Assembly: GCA_937959375.1 (NCBI GenBank)
Contig: CALGLS010000362.1
Location: 1-11,717 of the forward strand
Reading direction: 5' to 3'
DNA length: 11,717 nucleotides
From: an uncultured Saprospiraceae bacterium
GTDB lineage: Bacteria > Bacteroidota > Bacteroidia > Chitinophagales > Saprospiraceae
The stretch's first letter is position 1. Every line of letters starts with the position of its first letter. This document shows positions 1-7,364 of the stretch, piece after piece. The position numbers were made by a program, and so were the translations under genes. The notes beneath the pieces are model-generated. The model was not told where the DNA came from, ran no database searches, and was given only the letters and a program-made list of their open reading frames with translations.

Positions 1-912
1 AAGTGGTTCGTCATTATCCTTCTCAGCAATGATGTAATAGTACAAACCAGGTGTGATTCTCAAATTAGCATTAAACTGAAATGGGAAGGCATCATTCTTT
101 AGCGGTTGTAAATTGATAGGAACATTTAGGATGCTTCGATCTTCGAGGTAGTCTTCTTTTTTATTGGTATAAATCATGAGAACGAAAGAGGCATCTTTAG
201 CCATTTCACCATCTGTTTTCAACGCACCTTTTAATCGTAGTTGAGCAACTCCGTTAAGTAATGTCATTGTTTCAGCAGTAGCTGATGCATCCATAACGAC
301 ACTATAAGATTCACCTCTTACCGTATTACCGATTTGATTATCTAAATATGGGTTGCTTTTAAAGTCAGCTGGATTTGCGCTAGCGATTAATGGTTTTTCG
401 TTTTGTTTTGATGTTTCAATTTTATCATTGTTAGCTTGATGCAATACCTCTCCATCTGTTGATGACTTCTGAGTTGGTGTTGGTTGTTCTATTGTTGGTT
501 CTTGTGGCAGTTGACCAGGAGTCTCTATTTTTTGTTCTGGAGGTGTTTCAATTGGATTGACAACCTCAGCGCTAGGCCTAGTAAAGTAGTAAGCGCCCAA
601 CAAAAAAGCCAATCCAAGTAATAAAAACGGCCACCATTTAAAAGGTGATGATTTTGAAGTATCAAGATTTTCCTGAATTGTTTGGCCGTCCTTTAAATTA
701 ATCACTTGCTTTGCCGAAATGGTTTTCAGATTATCGCGTAGTAACTTCTTATTGGGTTTAGACAATTCATTGTGTAAACGACTATGTAGTCTTACCTCTT
801 TTTGCAAAGTAACATCCTTCGCCATTTCTTCTTCAAATACTTTGCGATCAGTGACAGACAAGTCACCGTTGAGGTAGGCTTCAATTTTTTCGTACAGATG
901 TTCTTCTTTCAT
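1..912 (-). CDS. Putative anti-sigma-like single-pass membrane protein (3' end outside window)
   Basis: The frame runs from an ATG at 912 to the left edge without a stop, giving 304 residues of a protein whose C-terminus is not visible. Residues 1-50 form a short acidic/helical module (YLNGDLS near 13-19, then FEEEMAKD) like the N-terminus of many Bacteroidota anti-sigma factors. It has no cysteine in that module, so it is not a zinc-binding (ZAS) type. One membrane helix lies at about 93-110, starting with WWPFLLLGLAFLL. It is followed by a Pro/Gln/Glu/Thr-rich linker (about 113-175) and a periplasmic part rich in beta-strand-like segments (about 195-304). The start is one base after the sigma-factor stop (TGA-T-ATG), so the two are almost certainly co-translated. 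Inference: it holds the sigma factor at the membrane and senses an envelope signal. Family membership is not proven; it could be another membrane partner of the sigma factor. Confidence 0.72.
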   Translation of the reverse strand, partial: MKEEHLYEKIEAYLNGDLSVTDRKVFEEEMAKDVTLQKEVRLHSRLHNELSKPNKKLLRDNLKTISAKQVINLKDGQTIQENLDTSKSSPFKWWPFLLLGLAFLLGAYYFTRPSAEVVNPIETPPEQKIETPGQLPQEPTIEQPTPTQKSSTDGEVLHQANNDKIETSKQNEKPLIASANPADFKSNPYLDNQIGNTVRGESYSVVMDASATAETMTLLNGVAQLRLKGALKTDGEMAKDASFVLMIYTNKKEDYLEDRSILNVPINLQPLKNDAFPFQFNANLRITPGLYYYIIAEKDNDEPL

Positions 913-913
913 A

Positions 914-1477
914 TCAAAGTTTTAATTCCGTGTAACGAATATCCTGTCGAATCCAATCAAGTATCTTTTCCTTGCACTTATACTTTCGCTTTTTGGTATA
1001 ATTGACACTTCCGTGGCCCATAATTGTTGAAATCTCATCCATTCTCCTTTTTTCAAAAAAGAGGTGCATTAATTTCTGACAATCTTCGCCAATTTGATCG
1101 AAAGCATCCCAAAAAACCTGGTTTTCTTCTTCCGCTTCTATGGTTGCTTGAATATCTTCTTCACTGGTATATGTCTCATCATCGGAATTGATTACCCCAG
1201 ATGTGCGCTTTTTTTTCAAACGATTGCCCCAGAGGTTGCGACAAATCCCATAAAGAAAGGTATAAAACTGACTAGATAAGGTAAAATTAGCTTGCTGAGC
1301 CTTTTCATAAATAATAATCAAAGCATCTTGAAAAATATCTTTGGCGTCCTCAGCATTCCCACCTTTTGAGGTAATAAAACGAGCAATTCTATTGAGATAG
1401 AGGTCATAAATACGCTGCAAACCCTTCATGTCTCCTGAAAGAATAGCGGAAATGTGTTCGTCTTGATTAATTGTCAT
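914..1477 (-). CDS. RNA polymerase sigma factor, sigma-70 family, ECF-like
   Basis: This 187-residue protein has the two-domain layout of ECF sigma factors. Region 2 lies at about 10-90, including the core-binding/-10 recognition stretch with DAKDIFQDALIIIYEK (44-59) and the segment FLYGICRNLWGNRLKKK (74-90). An acidic linker follows, then region 4 (about 120-175) with a helix-turn-helix around RMDEISTIMG. It should direct core RNA polymerase to a small regulon. I chose the ATG at 1477 because homologous sequence begins there. The frame extends 37 codons further up to 1588, but that part is hydrophobic, covers a noncoding inverted repeat and lies upstream of a likely -7 promoter box. The next gene, a putative membrane anti-sigma factor, starts one base after the stop. 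Region 4 ends in an unusually Lys/Arg/Cys-rich stretch (YTKKRKYKCKEK). The exact sigma subgroup cannot be named from sequence reading alone. Confidence 0.88.
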   Translation of the reverse strand: MTINQDEHISAILSGDMKGLQRIYDLYLNRIARFITSKGGNAEDAKDIFQDALIIIYEKAQQANFTLSSQFYTFLYGICRNLWGNRLKKKRTSGVINSDDETYTSEEDIQATIEAEEENQVFWDAFDQIGEDCQKLMHLFFEKRRMDEISTIMGHGSVNYTKKRKYKCKEKILDWIRQDIRYTELKL

Positions 1478-1503
1478 AAAACAGATAGCTTGACTTAGTG
1501 TGT

Positions 1504-1511
1504 CAAATATA
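1504..1511 (-). promoter_or_regulatory. Probable -7 box of the sigma/anti-sigma operon
   Basis: On the minus strand this reads TATATTTG, a full match to the Bacteroidota -7 consensus TAnnTTTG, 27 nt upstream of the chosen sigma-factor ATG. No TTTG is found at the expected -33 distance, so it is either a weak housekeeping promoter or uses another sigma factor, possibly the operon's own product. Its position argues against the longer sigma reading frame. Confidence 0.5.
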
Positions 1512-1544
1512 ATAAAAAGTGAGAAGTTGGAGGCGGGAAGTAAA

Positions 1545-1671
1545 AAAATCAAAATGGCAATCAAAATCAAAAACGTCTGCGAACGCATTTCCCATACAGA
1601 TTAGACTTAAAAAAATAAAAAGCTCTCTACGATATTGGGAAAATTTTGATTTTGATTGAAATTTTGATTTT
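1545..1671. repeat. Long A/T-rich imperfect inverted repeat between rnr and the sigma gene
   Basis: Arms 1545-1572 and 1644-1671 are reverse complements at 26 of 28 positions, including a perfect 15-bp block (1558-1572 with 1644-1658). Each arm carries three copies of TTTTGATT or its complement, in mirror-image spacing (6 and 12 nt). Inside lies a second 7-bp stem, TTTCCCA (1588-1594) with TGGGAAA (1636-1642), and a mini hairpin TGCG-AA-CGCA. The repeat begins 2 nt after the rnr stop codon. In the rnr transcript the distal arm ends in a run of seven T. It could be an rnr terminator or 3'-end stabiliser; the stem is unusually long and poor in G/C for a terminator. It could also be a degenerate small inverted-repeat element. 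Confidence 0.7.
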
Positions 1672-1673
1672 AA

Positions 1674-3836
1674 TTAATTGTCCTCCAGTTCCATCTCAAT
1701 CTCACGACGCTCCAAATCAACAGCAGTAATCTTAACGCGTACTTCGTCTCCCATTCTGAAGACTTTTTTGGATCGACGTCCTCTTGCGCTCAGACGACCA
1801 TCATCTAAATCAAATACATCTTGCATCGTTTCAAAACCGACCATACCTTCACATTTCGAATCTTTCAATTCTACAAAGAGGCCACGATCAATCATTCCAT
1901 TGATGAACCCTGTAAAAGATTCGCCAACCTGCTCCATCATGTACTCGACTTGCTTGTACTTGGTTGATTCGCGTTCAGCAGATGAAGCTTTGCGTTCTTG
2001 TCTGGAAATATGCTTACACTGTTCTTCCAGTAAATCTTTTTTGTATCGGTGTACACCTTCTAAGTTCTTTTCAAGAATCCGGTGAACGAGTACATCTGAG
2101 TATCGTCGAATGGGAGAAGTGAAATGTGTATAAAAATCAAAACCTAAACCATAGTGTCCTATATTATCAGTGGTATACTCCGCTTTTGACATCGTACGGA
2201 TGGCTAGAGGTTCTAATACTTTCAATGCATCATTTCCACGAGCGGCTTTCGCCAAATTATTATAAGAATCCGCGATACTTCTTGGTGTTGTTAAATCCAT
2301 TTCAAAACCCATTTCTTTTGCGAAAGCTGCCACATTCGCCACCTTATCTGGATCTGGTAAATCGTGTACTCGATATACAAATGGAATTTCAGGTCCATCT
2401 TTTTTCTTTGCCATGTAAGTTGCCACCTCACGATTTGCTAACAACATAAAGTCTTCAATCAACATGTGCGCATCTTTACGCTCTTTCACATACACATCGA
2501 TTGGTTTTCCATCTTCATCTAATCGGAATTTTACTTCCTCTGATTCAAATGCAATCGCTCCGTTTTTAAACTTTTTCTTACGCAAACGGAGGGCAATCGT
2601 ATTCATGTCTTTTATTTCCTTTGGGAAATCGCCTTCTCCAGTTTCCAAAACCTCCTGTGCTTCCTCGTAGGTAAATCTGCGATCAGAATGAATAACGGTT
2701 CTTCCAAACCAACGTGTAAGAACATTGTGTTTTTTATCAAAAACAAAGATGGCTGAGAAGCAAAGTTTATCTTCATTCGGGCGTAGAGAACACAGTTCGT
2801 TTGAAATTTTTTCTGGCAACATAGGAGCAACTCGATCTACCAAATAAACAGAGGTCGAACGTCGATAAGCTTCTCTGTCTAATTCTGTTTTTGGATGCAC
2901 GTAGTGACTTACGTCTGCGATGTGTACACCTATTTCTACTTTACCATCTTCAAGGTATTGGATAGACAATGCGTCATCAAAATCTTTAGCCGTATCTGGA
3001 TCTATAGTAAAGGTAGTTACTTCGCGTAAATCCAAACGTTTTGCGATCTCTGATGCAGGAATTTCTGTAGACAAAGCTTCAGATTCTAGGTTTACTTCAT
3101 CTGGGAATGCCATGTCGAAACCGTTGTTAATAAGGATGCTATGCATCTCCATATCGTTACCACCTTCTGTACCTAACACAGCAGTTACCTTACCGAATGG
3201 ATTTCTATTTTTCTTGGTTGTCCATTCTATTACTTTTACCACTACCTTTTCGCCATCAACTGCGTTTCTTAGATTCTCATCTTTTACAATAATGTCAAAA
3301 GGTACATCTACTCTATCTGGAATAACTAAGGCGTATTTGCCTCCCATTTGCATGGTTCCAACAAAGTGGTCTATTGCTCTTGTCACTACTTCAATGACTT
3401 CCCCTTCGGCTCTTCTTCTACGAGGAGGAATGAATCTTGTAATTTTCACTTTATCTCCTTGCAATGCACCACCTAATTTCTTAGCTGGAACATGTACGTC
3501 TTCTTCTAAATCTTCACAAACAATATAAGCAGATCCCTTTCGGGTAACGTCAACAAAACCAACATGAGTTGTTCTTGGAGTAGCTGCTTTATCAGAAGTT
3601 GCGAATCGGTCAAGCCGGAATTTTATATCGTCCACTTGGAACAACTTTCCTTCGCTTGCTAATTTGTCCATGACATAGACAACAGAATCTTTATTGTTGG
3701 AAATTTTTAAATACTTGATAATTTGCTTGGCGCTAAATCGTTTTTTAGGGAATTTTTTAAACAGTTTGAGAACTGTCAATTTTAGATCACGGCTATTAAG
3801 TACCGTACCTTTCTTTTTACTTTTTTTCTTTTTCAT
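1674..3836 (-). CDS. rnr: Ribonuclease R (3'-5' exoribonuclease, RNB family)
   Basis: This processive hydrolytic exoribonuclease degrades structured RNA, including rRNA, tRNA precursors and mRNA decay intermediates, and takes part in trans-translation-linked decay in characterised bacteria. The 720 residues show the expected order: a Lys-rich start and winged-helix-like N-terminus (about 15-80), cold-shock/OB domains (about 85-225), the RNB catalytic domain (about 265-590) and a C-terminal S1 domain (about 638-718). The metal-binding motif TIDPDTAKDFDDAL is at 277-290, with D279, D281, D285, D287 and D288 as the acidic cluster. The second signature, HFTSPIRRYSD, is at 571-581. The protein ends straight after S1 and lacks the long basic tail of the 813-residue E. 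coli enzyme. The start is the ATG followed by a run of AAA lysine codons. It lies 64 nt downstream of the unknown 167-residue gene and may share its promoter, as no TAnnTTTG is seen in the gap. Confidence 0.97.
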   Translation of the reverse strand: MKKKKSKKKGTVLNSRDLKLTVLKLFKKFPKKRFSAKQIIKYLKISNNKDSVVYVMDKLASEGKLFQVDDIKFRLDRFATSDKAATPRTTHVGFVDVTRKGSAYIVCEDLEEDVHVPAKKLGGALQGDKVKITRFIPPRRRRAEGEVIEVVTRAIDHFVGTMQMGGKYALVIPDRVDVPFDIIVKDENLRNAVDGEKVVVKVIEWTTKKNRNPFGKVTAVLGTEGGNDMEMHSILINNGFDMAFPDEVNLESEALSTEIPASEIAKRLDLREVTTFTIDPDTAKDFDDALSIQYLEDGKVEIGVHIADVSHYVHPKTELDREAYRRSTSVYLVDRVAPMLPEKISNELCSLRPNEDKLCFSAIFVFDKKHNVLTRWFGRTVIHSDRRFTYEEAQEVLETGEGDFPKEIKDMNTIALRLRKKKFKNGAIAFESEEVKFRLDEDGKPIDVYVKERKDAHMLIEDFMLLANREVATYMAKKKDGPEIPFVYRVHDLPDPDKVANVAAFAKEMGFEMDLTTPRSIADSYNNLAKAARGNDALKVLEPLAIRTMSKAEYTTDNIGHYGLGFDFYTHFTSPIRRYSDVLVHRILEKNLEGVHRYKKDLLEEQCKHISRQERKASSAERESTKYKQVEYMMEQVGESFTGFINGMIDRGLFVELKDSKCEGMVGFETMQDVFDLDDGRLSARGRRSKKVFRMGDEVRVKITAVDLERREIEMELEDN

Positions 3837-3849
3837 TAATTGAAATTTA

Positions 3850-3867
3850 ATACCAATAAATTGGTAT
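3850..3867. repeat. Small hairpin in the rnr leader
   Basis: ATACCAA (3850-3856) and TTGGTAT (3861-3867) form a perfect 7-bp stem with a 4-nt loop, 14 nt upstream of the rnr ATG. A second small stem, TCAGC/GCTGA (3882-3886 with 3892-3896), follows the stop of the upstream gene. Neither has a T tract, so they look like an intergenic processing or translation-modulating structure rather than a terminator. Function is inferred only from position. Confidence 0.4.
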
Positions 3868-3900
3868 GTGCTAATCGGCTTTCAGCATCAAGCTGAGGGA

Positions 3901-4404
3901 TTAGTCTGATAAAATTATTTCGCCGGTAGCGAGTATTTCAAGAGAGAGACTTTGAGAAGAGGAAGGGTCAAATGCTTTGTTTTCATCGGCCGGTGCTACT
4001 CCTCTTATGCAGTGAATAATCCAATCTTCGTCAATGGTAGCTACCGTTCTTTCTAACATCTCACCTTGAGCTTTAGTTCCCGCAACCACTCTCTTACTAA
4101 TTGGACTCCCTTTTTTATCATAGGTCACCAATATGTATTCATAGGTCAGCAATTCAGCTTTCCAATATAAAACCGCATGAAAGTTATCCGTTTTGGGAAA
4201 CCGAAAACAAGCGATATATTCAGTAAACTCATCAGGCTGTTCTTCCTCATCATCTAATATATAGGCTTGAATCATTGCTACAGGAAGCGGATCATTGTTT
4301 TTACTAAAAACATGGTGCAGGTCATCTGTAAGTGTGATGGGAAGTTCTACTTCTGGAAATATTTTTAGAAAACCGTTAAAACTTACTTTTTGCTGGGTAC
4401 TCAT
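3901..4404 (-). CDS. Protein of unknown function, 167 residues
   Basis: I do not recognise this protein. It is a soluble, acidic protein without a signal peptide, membrane helix or cysteine cluster; its two cysteines (66 and 132) are isolated. Predictable features are an N-terminal helical part (FPEVELPITLTDDLHH, 16-31), an acidic patch DDEEE (51-55), and a strand-rich middle with aromatic residues (CFRFP, AVLYWKAELLTYEYILVTYD, about 66-96), ending in a SLEILATGEIIL strand. The coding pattern is convincing: it has a full-consensus promoter, its own leader of about 70 nt and a plausible start, and no competing frame. It sits between rnr and the divergent sdh promoter and may be co-transcribed with rnr. 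A link to RNA metabolism is only positional. It is probably a lineage-restricted conserved hypothetical. Confidence 0.8.
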   Translation of the reverse strand: MSTQQKVSFNGFLKIFPEVELPITLTDDLHHVFSKNNDPLPVAMIQAYILDDEEEQPDEFTEYIACFRFPKTDNFHAVLYWKAELLTYEYILVTYDKKGSPISKRVVAGTKAQGEMLERTVATIDEDWIIHCIRGVAPADENKAFDPSSSQSLSLEILATGEIILSD

Positions 4405-4481
4405 ACTATCGGAATTAAGTATTACAAAGTTTAATTAACTGAGGTATACCAAGACTTTATGCTGTTGTTCCTCATTTTCCG

Positions 4482-4510
4482 CAAAGGTACAGCTAATATT
4501 CCAATCCAAA
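4482..4510 (-). promoter_or_regulatory. Promoter for the unknown gene and probably rnr
   Basis: Read on the minus strand, TTTG (4507-4510) is followed after 17 bp by TACCTTTG (4482-4489), both exact matches to the Bacteroidota housekeeping promoter. Transcription would start near 4475 and leave a leader of about 70 nt before the ATG at 4404. It is back to back with the sdh promoter. Confidence 0.7.
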
Positions 4511-4568
4511 TATCTAATTTTGAATGATTCTAAATAATGACATAAGTATCTACAAAGGTCTGAGTTGG

Positions 4569-4599
4569 TTTGCTTTATGCCTTGAAATAGATAGATTTG
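4569..4599 (+). promoter_or_regulatory. Promoter of the sdhCAB operon
   Basis: TTTG (4569-4572), 19 bp, then TAGATTTG (4592-4599) matches the Bacteroidota -33/-7 consensus exactly. Transcription would start near 4606, about 19 nt before the sdhC ATG, so the leader is short and A/T-rich with no Shine-Dalgarno sequence. Confidence 0.72.
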
Positions 4600-4624
4600 T
4601 GAACAAACCAAAAATAATCACTTT

Positions 4625-5311
4625 ATGCGTTGGTTAATCAACTTCCTAGGCTCTTCTTTGGGCCAAAAAACAATAATGAGTCTAACTGGCTTATTCTTAA
4701 TTAGTTTCCTTACCGTTCATTTACTGGGCAATTTATCACTTTTATTAAACGATGAAGGATATACGTTTAATACTTACGCCTATTTTATGACCCATAATCC
4801 TTTGATTAAGACCATTTCGTATGGACTTTACTTTTTCATTGTATTACACACGATTCAGGGACTATACATTACATTTAAAAACAGAATGGCAAGAGGTGCT
4901 AACCGTTACGCTGTGAAAGCAAAAGATAATGCATCTTTTTCGTCACGAAACATGGCATTACTTGGTACACTCGTTCTTGCCTTCCTATTCATTCATATGG
5001 GCGACTTTTGGCTGAGAATGAAACTGGACTGGCTACCAACCGTTGTATATGAAGGTTATGCTGAGCCTATGTCTAACTTATACGAGCGTGTAGCTATGCA
5101 ATTTAAAAACCCATTGATCGTAATTGCTTACGTAATTGGACAAATTGTATTAGGGTTTCACCTCTGGCATGGGTTTCAAAGTGCCTTTCAAAGCCTTGGA
5201 CTGAACCATCCGAAGTATACACCGTTTATAAAGGGACTGGGTAAAGTATATAGCGTATTGGTTCCTGCTGGCTTTGCACTTATTCCAATTGTACACTTCT
5301 TACTTAAATAA
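4625..5311 (+). CDS. sdhC: Succinate dehydrogenase cytochrome b subunit (membrane anchor)
   Basis: This subunit anchors complex II in the cytoplasmic membrane and passes electrons from the iron-sulfur subunit to quinone, most likely menaquinone in this phylum. The 228 residues contain five predicted membrane helices (about 16-38, 62-82, 108-130, 162-185 and 205-226), the layout of the fused single-subunit, dihaem type known from Bacillus and Bacteroidota; accordingly no sdhD follows. Candidate haem ligands are H32 (in VHLLGN), H75 (in LHTIQG), H124 (in FIHMGDFW) and H179 or H182 (in FHLWHGFQ). The start is the first ATG after the promoter. sdhA begins 7 nt after the stop, so the subunits are co-translated in stoichiometric order. 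Assignment is firm from helix pattern plus operon. Confidence 0.95.
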   Translation: MRWLINFLGSSLGQKTIMSLTGLFLISFLTVHLLGNLSLLLNDEGYTFNTYAYFMTHNPLIKTISYGLYFFIVLHTIQGLYITFKNRMARGANRYAVKAKDNASFSSRNMALLGTLVLAFLFIHMGDFWLRMKLDWLPTVVYEGYAEPMSNLYERVAMQFKNPLIVIAYVIGQIVLGFHLWHGFQSAFQSLGLNHPKYTPFIKGLGKVYSVLVPAGFALIPIVHFLLK

Positions 5312-5318
5312 TCTTCCT

Positions 5319-7310
5319 ATGAAACTCGACGGAAAAACACCTAAAGGTCCTTTGGATGATAAATGGACCAACTACCGATCAAAAATGGATTTGGTAGCTC
5401 CTAACAATAAAAGACGTCTTGATGTAATAGTCGTAGGTACCGGTCTTGCTGGTGCTTCAGCTGCTTCTACTTTAGGAGAGCTCGGTTATAATGTCAAATG
5501 CTTCACCTTTCATGATAGTCCACGTCGTGCACACAGTATCGCCGCTCAAGGTGGTATCAATGCCGCGAAAAATTATCAAAATGATGGTGATAGTGTGTAT
5601 AGACTTTTTTACGATACTATTAAGGGTGGTGACTATCGCTCACGAGAAAGTAATGTTCACCGTCTTGCTGAGGTAAGTAGAAACATCATTGACCAAGCAG
5701 CAGCACAAGGTGTTCCTTTTGCTCGTGAATACGGAGGGCTACTTGCTAACCGTTCATTTGGTGGTGTACAGGTATCTCGTACTTTTTATGCTCGTGGGCA
5801 AACTGGTCAGCAATTACTACTAGGCGCTTACCAATCTTTGTCTCGCCAAATTTCTCTCGGTTCTGTAAAAATGTACAACCGACATGAAATGCTTGACGTG
5901 GTAAAAATCGATGGTAAGGCGCGTGGAATTATTGCACGTAACCTACTCACTGGAGAATTGGAACGTCATGCAGCACACTGTGTTGTTTTAGCAACAGGTG
6001 GTTACGGAAACGTATTTTACCTTTCTACCAACGCAATGGGCTCAAACGTAACTGCAGCATGGCGAGCAGTTAAGCGAGGGGCTTATATGGCGAACCCTTG
6101 TTACACACAAATTCACCCAACTTGTATTCCTGTTTCTGGTGACTACCAATCAAAGCTTACTTTGATGTCAGAGTCATTGAGAAACGATGGTCGAGTATGG
6201 GTACCAAAAAAGAAAGAAGATGTAATGGCGATCCGTGAAGGTCGCAAAACTGGAAATGATGTCCCTGAAGAAGATCGTGATTATTATTTGGAAAGACGTT
6301 ACCCTGCATTTGGTAATCTAGTTCCTCGTGATGTTGCATCTCGTGCTGCAAAAGTAGTATGTGATGAAGGACATGGTGTCAACTCAACAGGACTCGCAGT
6401 ATACCTTGATTTCTCTGACGCCATCCAACGTTATGGTAAATCAGAAGCAAATACAATGGGTAATCACAATCCTGATGCTGCTACAATTAAGCGATTAGGA
6501 ACAGCAGTGATCGAAGCAAAATACGGTAACCTTTTTGAAATGTACGAAAAGATTACTGGTGAGAATCCATATGTCTATCCAATGAAAATTTACCCAGCAG
6601 TTCACTACACGATGGGTGGTCTTTGGGTTGATTATAATTTAGAAACGAATGTCCCTGGTTTGTTTGCCTTGGGAGAAGCTAACTTCTCTGATCACGGTGC
6701 TAACCGACTTGGAGCTTCTGCACTAATGCAGGGACTTGCAGATGGTTACTTCGTTCTTCCTTACACGATTGGTACATTCTTGTGTAATGAAATTCGAACA
6801 CCTAAGATTGATCCTAATGCTCCTGAATTTGAAGAAGCGGAAACTAGTACTCGTACTAGACTAGAAAAAATACTTAATATAAAAGGCAATCAAACGGTAG
6901 AGAGCTTCCACCGACGCTTAGGAAAAATCATGTGGGAATACTGTGGTATGTCTCGTAGTGCTGAAGGTTTGAAAAAAGGTCGTCAAATGATTCGTGATTT
7001 GAAAGCTGAATTCCACAGAGATGTTTTTGTACCTGGTACTCAGGCTGAATTCAATCCTGAGTTGGAAAAAGCACTACGTGTTGCAGACTTTATCGAATTA
7101 GGTGAGAACATGATGGTAGATGCCTTAGATAGAAACGAATCTTGTGGTGGTCACTATCGCGAAGAATACACCGAAAATGGTGAAGCACAAAGAAATGATG
7201 AAGACTACACCTATGTTTCTGCTTGGGAATGGGATGATGATCAACCCATTTTGCATAAAGAAGAATTGATTTTTGAAAATGTAGAATTGAAGACTCGTTC
7301 TTACAAGTAA
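5319..7310 (+). CDS. sdhA: Succinate dehydrogenase / fumarate reductase flavoprotein subunit
   Basis: The catalytic subunit oxidises succinate to fumarate and reduces its covalently bound FAD, on the cytoplasmic face. The 663 residues show the FAD-binding GTGLAG at 40-45 and the flavinylation motif with H72 in RRAHSIAAQGG (69-79). They also show HPTCIP at about 266-271, the active-site stretch PRDVASR (about 336-342, with the proton-shuttle arginine region), HYTMGG at about 429-434 and ANRLGAS at about 461-467. The length fits the longer flavoproteins of the Bacteroidota/Wolinella-like group. I start at the ATG at 5319: the frame is open to 5274, but that would overlap sdhC and add 15 residues absent from the family. 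The sequence does not separate dehydrogenase from fumarate reductase use; an aerobic TCA role is inferred. Confidence 0.97.
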   Translation: MKLDGKTPKGPLDDKWTNYRSKMDLVAPNNKRRLDVIVVGTGLAGASAASTLGELGYNVKCFTFHDSPRRAHSIAAQGGINAAKNYQNDGDSVYRLFYDTIKGGDYRSRESNVHRLAEVSRNIIDQAAAQGVPFAREYGGLLANRSFGGVQVSRTFYARGQTGQQLLLGAYQSLSRQISLGSVKMYNRHEMLDVVKIDGKARGIIARNLLTGELERHAAHCVVLATGGYGNVFYLSTNAMGSNVTAAWRAVKRGAYMANPCYTQIHPTCIPVSGDYQSKLTLMSESLRNDGRVWVPKKKEDVMAIREGRKTGNDVPEEDRDYYLERRYPAFGNLVPRDVASRAAKVVCDEGHGVNSTGLAVYLDFSDAIQRYGKSEANTMGNHNPDAATIKRLGTAVIEAKYGNLFEMYEKITGENPYVYPMKIYPAVHYTMGGLWVDYNLETNVPGLFALGEANFSDHGANRLGASALMQGLADGYFVLPYTIGTFLCNEIRTPKIDPNAPEFEEAETSTRTRLEKILNIKGNQTVESFHRRLGKIMWEYCGMSRSAEGLKKGRQMIRDLKAEFHRDVFVPGTQAEFNPELEKALRVADFIELGENMMVDALDRNESCGGHYREEYTENGEAQRNDEDYTYVSAWEWDDDQPILHKEELIFENVELKTRSYK

Positions 7311-7364
7311 AATATTATTAGTTGCTACTCGATGTCAGACGAGGAGCTTTTCAACCAATAAATT

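Noticed and set aside
1478..1588. N-terminal extension of the sigma factor, resembling a signal peptide
   Set aside because: It would be translated from the inverted repeat and across the predicted -7 box, and sigma factors do not carry such a hydrophobic leader.
2920..3528. 202-codon open frame on the plus strand
   Set aside because: It lies fully antisense to the RNase R catalytic and OB regions, with a Ser/Thr/Phe-rich composition typical of an antisense shadow.
5274..5318. Earlier in-frame ATG for sdhA
   Set aside because: It would overlap sdhC by 38 bp and add residues that are an out-of-frame reading of the last SdhC helix.
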